Positions 1 to 9,663 of a stretch of 64,000 nucleotides of DNA are shown here, piece after piece (position 1 is the stretch's first letter; each line of letters begins with the position of its first letter). The translations under genes were made by a program, and so were the position numbers. The stretch is from Prunus persica (lineage: Eukaryota; Streptophyta; Magnoliopsida; Rosales; Rosaceae), in assembly GCF_000346465.2 (NCBI RefSeq), contig NC_034010.1:5062439-5126438 (forward strand), read 5' to 3'. Under the pieces are notes generated by a model. It was given only the letters and a program-made list of their open reading frames with translations. It was not told the origin of the DNA and ran no database searches.

Positions 1-2299
1 TAAGGCAAGGTAAGGCAAAGCTTGGTAAGCATGGCAAGGCAAAGCCAAACCTTGAAAAAATAAGGTAAGGTAAGGCAAAGAAAGTCAAGGTCAACGGGTG
101 TGACCACAACAGAAACACACCAGCAAAAGGCATGAGCAACAATATTGGCATCATAACAGGTAGGAGCAACAAGGCAGGGACATAACAAGCATCATCAATA
201 GTAATCAACACTGTCCCTAGCAAGAGTCATAATAGGCAGGAGCAATAACATTGTCCCCAGCAAGAGACATAATAGGCAGGAGCAACAACACTGGCATTGT
301 CCCCAGCAAGAGACCCAATAGGTATGAGCAACAGTACTGATGTTTGGGCCTAAAAAGAATTCCACACGCCAGCCCACTTTCCACAAAGAGGCCCAGGAAC
401 AGGAAAACAAAAAACTAGGCCTTGACTCCAAAAGAAAAGCCCAACCCACATCAGAGGCCCATATCTTTTACGAAGTGGCAGAATTGTAAAAAAATAAAAA
501 GTAAGTCAATAAAATTTCCAAATAAAAATGGCAAATTGACCACCAGGCAGATCGATAAAATTCTAAAGAAGAAATGGATTAGGGCCCAGCTTCTAAATTC
601 TAACCATTACTCTTAAAAGCCCAGAGACAAGTCAGCAGATTCTTCTTGGAAAGTCTATTCTCAAGAAAACCCACGTGATTACCTGACTTTGAAAAGTCAA
701 CAATATCAACTATCACAAAGAAGCTACCAGAGAATTAATGAAGGCATGTATAAAAGGAAGACGTCTCTGAATCTCTGCCACCAGAAGATCAAAATCCCTT
801 TCTATATAAATTATGCAACAGGACAGGCATCATTTCCAAGGGATAAGCAGACTACATTTTCTAAAAAGATAAGTAGGGTGCAAGGGGTTGTTCATCTGGA
901 AAATCAAACTAACCATCACGGCAGATTGAACTCTTGTAAAGAGAAGTTAGAGGTCAAAAAGGGATTAGGTTTTCTTTCAAAAACAGAGAAGTAATTACCA
1001 TAAGAACTGACTATTGATAGCTATTTGACAGAATTGATAAAAATCCCCTTTTCTTTGACAAGAAAATAAAAGATCTTGCTTTTAGGAAATCTGCCGCCCA
1101 TTATTTAAAGATTAGAAAACCTACTCCAGTATTTTTTTTATAAATATGAGAGGGGGAGAACAAATCAAAGACAGCCAAAAAAATTAATCAAAGAAAAAAA
1201 CTCAAAATGATCACTTGATCTCAAAAGCCTTCAAAACATTGAAGCAACCAAAAGCTCGTTGAGCCACAAGAAACAAGTCAGCTATAAATCCAAAATCACT
1301 AATTCCAGTTCAGTTTCAAAGAAATAGTCATACAAAATGAGACTTTTCTCGTTACAAATTTGGTTCAGCATAAGCCAAAACATGCAGAGTTCGGGTTTTA
1401 CAAATATGAAAGCCTCAAAAAATTTATGGAGAGCCCTGATCAAGCAGAACAGGTACTATAGTGCAGTTCCAGCTCAGTAATGATCAAATCCAGCCACTTC
1501 TACCCCTTCTAGACTGAAGAGGTTCCAATTCTGCCAGCTCAAAAAGCCTTCCAGGGCTTGAAATATATTAAAGCTTACCAAACTCAAACGTTGGTATCGA
1601 TTTACAGCTGAAACTTGATAGTTGAAGGTGTGGATAATCCAATCCAACACAGACACATCCAATCCAGTCCGGATCAAAAGTAGCTGTCCAGGCAGAAATT
1701 AAAGTTCAATGCTCTTTTTGTCTTTCTTAGAGTTAGTCTTTCCCTCTCTGAGCCTTGTAAAAGGCAGTTCTGCCTGAAAACAGTTTACTTTTTCGTCATT
1801 TATTCTGGCCAGAACTACCAGTTTTGTACTATGAAAAATTATGAAGTCCTCACCAGTCTGAGGCAAGAAAAGAACTTACTTGGGAGATATTCCTCACCCA
1901 AATTCACAATCGCTTGTTTAGAAATTAGTAACTTGGGGCGCAAGTTATCCACTTTTTAAAGAAGTCTGCTAGGGTTTTTTTATTGCTAGCAATGGCATGG
2001 TCATACACAAAAGAAAGTTGACTTGTTAACCAGTCAATGGTTTTCAAGACAATGTGAAACTTTACCCTACCATCACAGGAACAAATATAAAACGGGTGAA
2101 CAACTGACACCAACAAAGGACATAGTAGTCAGCAGTAATAACAATGACAAATACTTCCATTATTGCAGAGACAATTTCTCTTCACTCCCCCTCTCCCCCA
2201 TAAGAGAAGTGGCACTTAAGAAACAGAAGCTAACTGACGCTCAGATGTAGAAGAATCAGCCATGGTAGATAGGTAGCTGAATTGCAGCGGAGTAGTTGA
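1..2299. other. Unassigned AT-rich repetitive DNA
   Basis: No open frame here has recognisable domains; the short frames present are not supported. The first 95 bases are built from variants of AAGGCAAGG and TTGGTAAG, and a similar sequence in the other orientation occurs near 50,770-50,830 (CTTGGCTTAGC). A TATAAATATGAG box followed by GAGGGGGAG near 1140-1158 looks like an LTR promoter or polypurine tract, so decayed LTR retrotransposon DNA is plausible, but no LTR pair or pol motif was found. Confidence 0.4.
211..345. repeat. Imperfect tandem repeat, about 40-46 bp unit
   Basis: Three consecutive copies of a unit beginning TTGTCCCCAGCAAGAGAC and continuing ATAATAGGCAGGAGCAACA start at about 211, 251 and 297. 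The copies differ by point changes and small indels. Confidence 0.75.
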
Positions 2300-3430
2300 G
2301 CAGCGATGTCACTCCCCCTCAAATTCGACAATGTATGAGAGTCGAGATTTGGAGAAAGCAACATCGAAAAATAAAGTTGCAGCACCCAAATAAAGTGGCA
2401 TCTATCTCCCCATCAAATCCGACACTAGTAAAGGGTCGAGATTTGGAAGAAGAAAAATTGAAATAATAGTAAAGAGACTCAAACATGCCAGTCTTGAGGC
2501 AGAAACAAATGCAAGAGGGGAATGTGGTAGCATACGGCTGTCCCATGAAGAAAAAACTTCAGAAAAGGAGAATAGTAAGGGAGGAAACCCAGCAAATCAT
2601 GAATAGAGACAAAGACAAAGATAAGGTGCTCAAACGGGAATTAGAGCAAAGGACACCGAAAAAAGGAAACCCTTCATGTGTAGAATATGAATAGATAGAG
2701 TGCCCATCAAATGGAAGCAATATTATATAAGGGAGCTGTGAAAGCGAGAGATAATGCAGTGAGAGAACAACAAAATGAAAAAGGTTGGTAAAAGAAAGAT
2801 GAGAAATAGAGAGGACATGAAAAGAGTTCGGTTGCATAGTAGGGGAAACCACATCGGTAGATCAAAGAGGAAGAAACTAAAGATATTAAAAAAGTAAAGC
2901 ATGGGAAATTGCATGTGACAATTTTTAAAAAGAAACTAGCAGTGGAAGAAAGTGAGGTACTAGAATCGGAAAAAAGGAGAGAATAATGTTGTGATTGAAG
3001 GAAAATAATGACAAAAGAAGGTGTCTGTGAGGAAATAGACAGACAGAGAAAGGGATGAATATTGGAAAGAGGCCAAAGGTAGAAAGAAATAAGCATAACG
3101 GTAAAAGGGAAGGAGATAGAAAAATAAATAATAAACACCCAACGGGAAAGGCTAGAGTGACAGAGATGGAGAGATGGCGTGGGGAAAGAACACAACAAAC
3201 ACCAGCCATTGGGCGTAGACAAACAAAAGAGATAAACATAAATAAAAGAGAGCTAAATAGAGCAAAGAGAGAAACAGAGAAAGGGTGCTCAAAACTGAGA
3301 AGCGGAAAGGCAACTCAAGAGAGCAGCCGAAGAAGACAGAGCCCGGCAGAACAGTCAAAGGAAAGAGACCTGCTATGAAATTTCAAAGGATAGAGAAGCT
3401 GGGACATCAAGAAAGACCATTTGGCATACA
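2300..3430. other. Strongly purine-rich strand, no supported gene
   Basis: From about 2480 to 3420 the plus strand is mostly A and G. This produces several long minus-strand frames rich in Phe, Ser and Leu that have no domain signature and are compositional artefacts. At 2300-2460 two related blocks each carry a CTCCCC...CAAATYCGACA segment followed by GTCGAGATTTGGA. A CTCCCCCTCAAAT motif resembles the reverse complement of a copia polypurine tract. This may be decayed retrotransposon interior. Confidence 0.4.
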
Positions 3431-3436
3431 AAGATG

Positions 3437-4378
3437 AAAAATAAAAATTTTGGAACAGTACGAAAATTCGATAATTTCGCCGATATTGTCATTTTTTTTG
3501 GGGAGCGAAATTTCAGCACAATTCCAAGTACATATCGTCAATTTATCAATATTTTCTTCGATACTTTTGTCGATATTTCGGGGAAGATATTTTCGTTCGA
3601 TTCGCAGCTTTAAATGGTCATAATATCGCGACTTGAACTTTCAAAAATTGAACAACTTAAACTCAGCGCACACTGGGGTTCGAACCCCTCTCAACTCTGA
3701 ATTTTTGCAGCCACTTAATCACCACGCTGTTGATGACTTTATGATTATAAATTATGGAATCTAGTATATATAATACTTGCGAGACTTTCAAAAAATAAAC
3801 AATTTAAACTCACTCACGCTCTCGCACACAATGGGGTTTGAACCCCTCTCCACTCCAGAATTTACAACCACTTCACCACCATGCTGGCCATAACTTTGTG
3901 ATTATAAACTATGGAATCTAGTATATATAATACTTGCGAGCTGCTTTTCAAGTTTCAACTTTTCATAGGAACTCTATGTGGTACTAAGTCACTTATGTAT
4001 CTTATCATGCAATGTATAAAATGTAAAATATTGTAGTAAATCATTATATATAAATGATTGTGGTGTGTTTAATCTTTTTTCATTAATTACTACATATTTT
4101 CTACACTCACGGTGTTTGTCAGCTCGCTATATAATTAACTTAAATTAGTTAAATTCATCATGCAATGCATTTCCTTCCAATTTTTTATGATAAACTACTA
4201 GATAATTGACTAAATAAGCATCCTCCAAAGTTTCAATAAAAATTTCCAAGTTTTTCTTACAATTTCCGTGGTTTTTATTCAATTTTTATCGATATCGATA
4301 ATATCCCGATATTTCTATCGAAATTTCTGTGTTTTTGGACTACCGATATTTCCGATATCACCGATATTTTAGACCTTG
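3437..4378. repeat. CGATATTT-rich repeat element with internal duplication
   Basis: Both ends are crowded with variants of CGATATT, CCGATATT and ATCGATATCG (3465-3610 and 4285-4372), in partly inverted arrangement, suggesting a DNA element with complex termini. Inside, a block of about 140 bp occurs twice in tandem (about 3657-3782 and 3806-3941). Each block includes GGGGTTCGAACCCCTC or a one-base variant, a tRNA B-box-like palindrome, and ends with GTATATATAATACTTGCGAG. No transposase is visible. The superfamily is unknown. Confidence 0.5.
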
Positions 4379-4396
4379 ATCACAGGTTAGGAACCT

Positions 4397-4672
4397 GGTT
4401 CTGATACCGTGTCAAATAAAGTAGGGCAAATATTCAGATATGCTCGCATATGCTCATCTTATTATTCTTCTCCAATATGGCGGTATTTATACAAGTACAA
4501 AGATGTGTTAACCCTAAATAAAATAGGAAATATATCTAAATTACAATAGGAAGTAAATCTCTATTACAATAGGACTAAATAATAATTGGTAAGTAACCAA
4601 AATTCTAATGAAATAAGGAACTAAAATCCTAACTAAGTAAGGACTCACCAACATTGTAAGCAAGACATAACA
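4397..4672 (-). mobile_element. Copia-type LTR with adjacent primer-binding site, remnant
   Basis: Read on the minus strand, the segment 4397-4409 gives GGTATCAGAACC, the initiator-Met tRNA primer-binding site of plant copia elements. It lies directly next to a TG...CA-bounded LTR of about 263 bp (4410-4672). A TATAAATACC promoter box is present on the same strand near 4487. No pol sequence was recognised on the internal side (left), and no second LTR was found, so this is a fragment. Confidence 0.65.
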
Positions 4673-5455
4673 TGGCCTCCTCATTTGTCCCTACAACTGT
4701 GTTAAAGTTGCATTAATTGTACAAATATTTGAGTTCTTAAAAAATTTCCCGCAGATTTGTTAGATATATCTTTGTGTTCTCAAGTTCTGGAAAAGACAAA
4801 ACGAACTTAAAATAAACTGAACCAAACTGATTGGATCGCTTGACCGAGGAATCTCAGGAAACAAGAATGAAATCACGTAGGAGTGGCCAACTGCACATCT
4901 CAAGAAACAGTGATGAAATATGTTTGATCAATGTGATCAGTTGAAATCAGTTTTATGTGTAGAGATTGTTTCTTCTTCTTCTAGCCTTTTTTATAAACTA
5001 ATTCGTAACCGAACGTGGAGTGCAAGACTTCTGATTGCATAATAATTCCTATTCAGACTCATGTAACTATCTATTCTCTCTGTCTCTCAAGTTTCTCATT
5101 CAACGAACGAGAGCTTAGCATTGAGATTTCCTCAATTTCGATGTATGATTTTCTATGTGTCAGTGGTGGAAGCAAAGCCAACATTGAGAAATTATTAATG
5201 AGTTAAAGATAAGCTTGGTTGCTCAGATGAATTTGAGGTTGCAGCTTTGCTCTTGGATCTGCACTCTTTCTCTGTCGGATCGGTATTGGCAAGGCACGCA
5301 ATGCATTCGACAATATACCCCAACGAAACAATATTGAAATCATGGTGCAAGATTCCTTCTGTTCTCTGTAATAAGTGAGGAATTTTGAGTTTCCTTCTTG
5401 TGAGCCTTTATGGCTTTGATGTGGTACCATAACTAGTATTTTTCTTGTGAGCTTA
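4673..5455. other. Intergenic, nothing recognised
   Basis: AT-rich single-copy-looking sequence without open frames that show a domain. Short frames at 5015-5206 (+) and 5203-5430 (-) have no recognisable features and are not called as genes. Confidence 0.4.
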
Positions 5456-5499
5456 TCATTCCATTGTTGTCTTGGTTGTATGCTAAGGGTGTCACCAGT

Positions 5500-5585
5500 T
5501 TGGTTTAAGGGGGATGGTATGGCTTGGGTGGTTCTTGGTGATCTAAATGAGGTTTTATGGAGCAGTGTGAAAGAGGGGGTGGGGG
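5500..5585 (+). pseudogene. LINE endonuclease-like fragment
   Basis: A short open stretch translates to W-V-V-L-G-D-L-N-E-V-L with a following K-E-G, resembling the G-D-F-N-E-I block of plant LINE (L1-type) apurinic endonucleases. Only some 25 residues are readable before the frame is lost in a G-run near 5577-5590. The call rests on one motif and is tentative. Confidence 0.35.
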
Positions 5586-5742
5586 GGTGGGGTTCATAAT
5601 GGAATCCTAGAAGACGTAGATATGTTGTGCTGGTCTTTCCTCTCTTCCTTTCTAAATATCACACGGTGGTAAGTTTATTTGGATATGTTGCGCATTTAAC
5701 ATTAGTTTTACTTGCTTGTAACATTAGCATTGATTTTGTCAG

Positions 5743-6330
5743 TTGCTACTGCCACAGTCAAAAGAGCATTTTCATCTATGAATATTTTAAAGAATCGATT
5801 GCGAAATCAAATGGGAGATTAATGGATAAATGATAACATAGTTATATATATAGTCTCTTTCTATATTGAGGGATCTCTTAAATAATTTTATTTGAGGGGC
5901 ACCCTTTAAGATTCCCTACGAATTCTTTTTCAACGATCCAAACCATCTATTTTTCAAGTCTACATTCATAGACCATCCTTGCAAAAAAATTAGACAAATC
6001 AGAAGCCATTTCGATATCCAATTGTGTCATACAAAATCAATGAACACGGTGCTTCAAGAAAGTACTGAAATTTCAATAATTAAATTGAGTGGTCAAATGA
6101 TATCGGATTCAAGTGATTTTTTTGTAGAGATGATCTTTGAATGAGTATCTACAAAATAAACGGCTTGGATTAGTGAAATACAATATGGAGTAGGCCCTAC
6201 AAGGGTATCCCTCAAATAAGCTTATTTGAGGGATCTCTCAACTGAAGTTCCATGTATATATATATATATATATTTTTGATGGCATTGGTAATGAAGCTAT
6301 TATGCTACGTGTCGAGGAAGATTGTAATAT
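5743..6330 (+). pseudogene. hAT transposase C-terminal remnant, split by a MITE
   Basis: From 5743 the frame reads ATATVKRAFSSMNILKNRLR followed by NQMGD, then a stop where the family normally has Q, then WINDNIVIY. This is the hAT-family C-terminal dimerisation region typical of plant TTF-type/ZMYM1-like transposases. A GT...AG intron-like segment (5670-5742) precedes it. The coding sense stops at the start of the MITE at 5852 and resumes just after it, at about 6272, as IFDGIGNEAIMLR, matching the usual continuation of this domain. The premature stop and the insertion make it non-functional. Upstream transposase parts (BED finger, DDE residues) were not found. Confidence 0.75.
5852..6253. 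mobile_element. MITE family A, copy 1 (TTGAGGGATC termini)
   Basis: About 400 bp with inverted ends (AGTCTC...TTGAGGGATCTC on the left; GAGGGATCTCTCAA...GTTCCATG on the right), flanked by (TA)n on both sides. The interior shares long stretches with copies at 26,076, 47,587, 51,500 and 52,071, for example the segment around GAAAGTACTGAAATTTCAAT (inverted in some copies). No coding capacity. The TA flanks suggest TA-targeted insertion as in Tc1/mariner-like MITEs, but expansion of the dinucleotide obscures the exact duplication. Confidence 0.8.
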
Positions 6331-6373
6331 ATTTCATGGAAAACATTTTGCGTTAATATATGAACTTTGTATT

Positions 6374-6492
6374 TAAGTATGCCGTTGAACTTTTTACTCT
6401 TACTTTGTTGTTTGGAGATGCCCTCACTGAATTTTTTTTTTTTAAGTATGTCATTGAACTTTTTACTCTTACTTTGTTGTTTGGAGATGCCC
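6374..6492. repeat. Two-copy tandem repeat, about 69 bp
   Basis: AAGTATGYCRTTGAACTTTT followed by TACTCTTACTTTGTTGTTTGG and AGATGCCC occurs twice, starting at about 6374 and 6443. Overlapping short frames here repeat the same peptide and are not supported as genes. Confidence 0.75.
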
Positions 6493-6599
6493 CCAATGAT
6501 TTTTTTAGGGAGATTCACTATTATACTCAATATTGGGGCCCAAATTATAAAAAAAATAAGAATATGAAATGGACTTTAAAAACACACCTAAAGCTTTAT

Positions 6600-6712
6600 T
6601 TACAACATAACAAAGAGGCTTTTAACTTCTTATAAATTACAAAACTGCCATCAATTTCTTAAAAACAAGCTCAACCGTAAAAACCTCATAAAAAAACTCA
6701 AAACACTCAATA
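6600..6712. repeat. Dispersed repeat R1, copy 1
   Basis: The stretch starting TACAACATAACAAAGAGGCT and ending AACTCAAAACACTCAA is matched closely, in reverse complement, at 23,617-23,735. Weaker resemblance occurs at 58,020-58,110 (AAGAAGCCCAATACAAAAAA and onwards). No coding sense. The rest of 6713-7139 shows nothing recognisable. Confidence 0.6.
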
Positions 6713-7674
6713 TGACATCAAAATAATTTAATAATCAAAATTAAATTCAATAGGGGGCCGTCATTTTTTGGGCTTTTTTTGGGTTTGTTTGTAGAAATTA
6801 AATGGTGTAGGATTTATCTATATCATTAGTACTAAGAATGAATATGACTAAATAGGGCTAACGACAAAAGATACTCTATAGGTTTGGGTTGGCTCTCAAT
6901 AAGTATCAATTTTATCAATCTACACCATTACGTTTGCAACATCGTCCAATTTCATCTTTCCGTTAAGTTGACTGTGCGGTCAATCGTTAAATACTGACGT
7001 TTCTACTGTGGGACTTACCTACTAACCAACTAATTCCTAAAAAAATTTATATAAAGTGATAAAATAACATAAATTTAAAGAAAATTACATTGTGTAATAT
7101 CTTTCAGTCTAGGAAAAAAATAATCATAAAATATGCTTATTAGGAGTTTGATCTCTGAACTTATACCCGAGTTTGATCCTTTAATTTCAAAAATGGTGTA
7201 GTGGTCCCGCTCTACTTTCGTTAGCACCATTCGACCTACCATTACTTTTGTTTGCTTTTTTCGTCATTTTTAGCATGTGTCATTGGTGAAGCATGACGGG
7301 ATGGAAACCATTGTTGCCCAGTTAATCATTCTGCTCGTCTTCTTTTTAATATTTTCGGAATTTATGTATATTTACAATTTTAGGCATTTTTTGTGGGCCA
7401 ACTCAATTGATGAACTCTGTGACATCTCACCTTCATTGTACCACTTTGTGTCTCCACCAACCTTCCACGATTGAGCAATTGAATTTTCACTCAATTCAAT
7501 TCTGGCGCACAAGCTTATAAAGATGGAAATTGCTATCTAGCGTTTTTCAGAATGGGGGGAACTAAAACCCACCTAAAAAGACCCTTTCACGCTTAAATTT
7601 AATGAGAAATCTAAGAGAATAGATGGTGGGATCATTTTTGCTAACAAAAATTGGCGAAATTTTTATATATTCTG

Positions 7675-7833
7675 AGTACACCACGTGGCTAATGTACCAT
7701 CCAATAGACGTATGACATGTGGAATTATTCTCCAACTTATTTCATTTCTTTTTATGATGTGTGGCTGGTTGCATTGGAAATATTCCATATGTCATACGTT
7801 TATTGGATGGTACACCAACCACATGGTGTACCC
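7675..7833. mobile_element. Foldback MITE, about 160 bp
   Basis: The left half (GAGTACACCACGTGG, then GTACCATCCAATAGACGTATG) is mirrored by the right half (CATACGTTTATTGGATGGTAC, then CCACATGGTGTACCC). Almost the whole element can form one long hairpin. It lies inside the left part of the nested element above. Confidence 0.75.
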
Positions 7834-8269
7834 GAAACACCTAAAAATTACTACAAATGGTTATTTACTCAAATGGTCCTCAAATTTATACCCGATTTAC
7901 ATTTTGGTCATTCAATTAAATTATTAGTTCAAATGGTCCATCAACTCTATATTATTAGTCAAATTGGTCCCACCATCTAATTTTCTGTTAGATTTAACCA
8001 AATTTTAAGGTACATATAACTTTTCATAATTAACAAATAAAAATAGAATTAAAATAAATACAAAGTTAGAAGAAATGGAGGGGAAAAAAAAATTTCATGA
8101 GACCCAAACCCAACCCCTCCTCCCTCTGATTTCTTCTCCCCCATTCCCCCACAGACTTCTCCCCCTTTCTGTTTTCCCCCTCTCTTTCTCTCTCTCCCAT
8201 TCGCCCCCCTTCTTGGCAACAAACCTCTCCTCTTCCCCCACACCCACAAAACCCATAACCCATAATTAT

Positions 8270-8271
<2 letters not shown>

Positions 8272-8317
<46 letters not shown>
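8272..8317. repeat. (GA)n microsatellite
   Basis: Uninterrupted GA dinucleotides of about 44 bp. It follows a 170-bp C- and T-rich stretch (8100-8270) that gives no supported reading frame. Confidence 0.9.
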
Positions 8318-8319
<2 letters not shown>

Positions 8320-8785
8320 TGTATTTAGAATTGTGTATCTCCACGCAATATTCTACTACAACACCTGATGGCTGATGGGAAGAGCTAAAGCTTCACTACG
8401 TCAAATGTTAACCAAAAGGAAGAAGGAAAAAAGGGTTAGCCACAAAATTGGTTTTTTGATTTTTATTTATTTATTTATTTATATATATAAAGTAAAAGGC
8501 AGAGAATGGTAAAACATCTAAAATATCAGAAAATGTCCTTGGTTAATTCAAACATTTAAAAATTGAAATTATTAATTAAATAAGGATAATATGGTAAATT
8601 CATATTTTTTTCATATTAAAAATATTAAAATTAAAAACAAAATCAGATAATAATTCATACTTTTATGGAACATAACTACCCATATTATCTTTTCTTATTT
8701 CTATATAATAAAAAAATCAATTATTTCATGCGTGAGCGTGTGCCAAGGGACTAGTATGTATAATTCAATTGGGTTTGTATTTGTT

Positions 8786-8786
<1 letters not shown>

Positions 8787-8831
<45 letters not shown>
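8787..8831. repeat. (GA)n microsatellite
   Basis: A second GA tract of about 44 bp inside the same nested element. Confidence 0.9.
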
Positions 8832-8833
<2 letters not shown>

Positions 8834-9369
8834 CTTTTTCTTCTTTTTTTGTCAGGTTAAGGTTCAAAGAAACCAACCAAGTGTGAGTAATTCCTAGCAA
8901 ATCATCAACAAGCTTTGAACTAATCCAAGGAGGAGCATATTCAAGGATGCAAATACAAGGTCTATGTTGTAGCTCTAGTTAGTTATAGCATTTGCTACTT
9001 TGTTCTTTTCCGTGTATATATGGATGATAGAGAGAGTTTTTTTCATTTCATTTTTTAGTATTTATTTTTAACGTACGAAATGATCAATTTGCCCTCATAG
9101 TTATGGAAATGTTGACAGAATGTAACGGTAGGATCAATGGACCGAATAATATGGAGTTGATGGACCATTTGAACGAATAATTTAATTAAGGGACTAAAAT
9201 GTAAATCGGGTATAAGTTTGAGGACCATTTGAGTAAATAACCCTTACTCCGAAAGTAGAGTTGAGGGACTACCACAACCATTTTTTTAAATTAAGGGACC
9301 AAAATGTCACTCGGGTATAAATTCAAGGATCATAGCTCCTAAAAAAACCCCAAAAAAATATGTCGTATG

Positions 9370-9604
9370 TGTTGGCGTGACTTGTGGATATTGACTTACT
9401 TTCCTTACACACCAAGAATTCCTATTATAATTGTAATTGATTTACTTTAATTCCTGATTTCCTACTGTAAATAGATTTAGGAATTTATTATTTACTTGCC
9501 CATTCAGGTTTCGTTGTATTATAAATATGACCTCCTACAAGGAGAAGAATACACAGAAAATTCCCACAAACAAATATTCTCTCATAGTTTTTCATATTTT
9601 AGCA
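9370..9604 (+). repeat. 5' LTR of the copia element
   Basis: Starts TGTTGGCGTGAC and ends TATTTTAGCA. A TATAAATATG promoter box lies at about 9530, giving a short R region before the primer site. Confidence 0.95.
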
Positions 9605-9617
9605 TGGTATCAGAGCG
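9605..9617 (+). other. Primer-binding site (initiator Met tRNA)
   Basis: TGGTATCAGAGC directly after the 5' LTR is complementary to the 3' end of plant initiator methionine tRNA, the usual copia primer. Confidence 0.95.
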
Positions 9618-9663
9618 GCGATCTTGGAATTGCTGACTCTAGTTTCAAAACCCCGCCGCCGCT

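Larger units (their letters stand above)
7140..9341. mobile_element. Nested inverted-repeat DNA elements
   Basis: Outer arms: TTAGGAG...TTATACCCGAGT...CTCTACTTTCG at 7140-7221 and its inverted counterpart at 9256-9341. Inner arms: GGTTATTTACTCAAATGGTC and onwards at about 7857-7985 and its inverted counterpart at about 9095-9243. The inner arms contain the same TATACCCG core as the outer arms, so the two are related and one element appears to sit inside the other. No transposase is present. Target duplications were not resolved. Long TIRs fit Mutator-like or foldback elements. Confidence 0.6.

Noticed and set aside
2559..3358. Several overlapping minus-strand frames of up to 171 codons
   Set aside because: They are Phe/Ser/Leu-rich readings of a purine-rich strand, overlap each other in different frames, and contain no domain.
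2300..4672. A complete minus-strand copia element between the CTCCCCCTCAAAT motif and the LTR at 4410
   Set aside because: No second LTR resembling 4410-4672 is found next to 2310, and no pol motifs lie between.
8049..8368. Frames of 66-97 codons on both strands
   Set aside because: They translate a C/T-rich stretch and a (GA)n tract; Arg-Glu and Ser-Leu alternation marks them as microsatellite artefacts.
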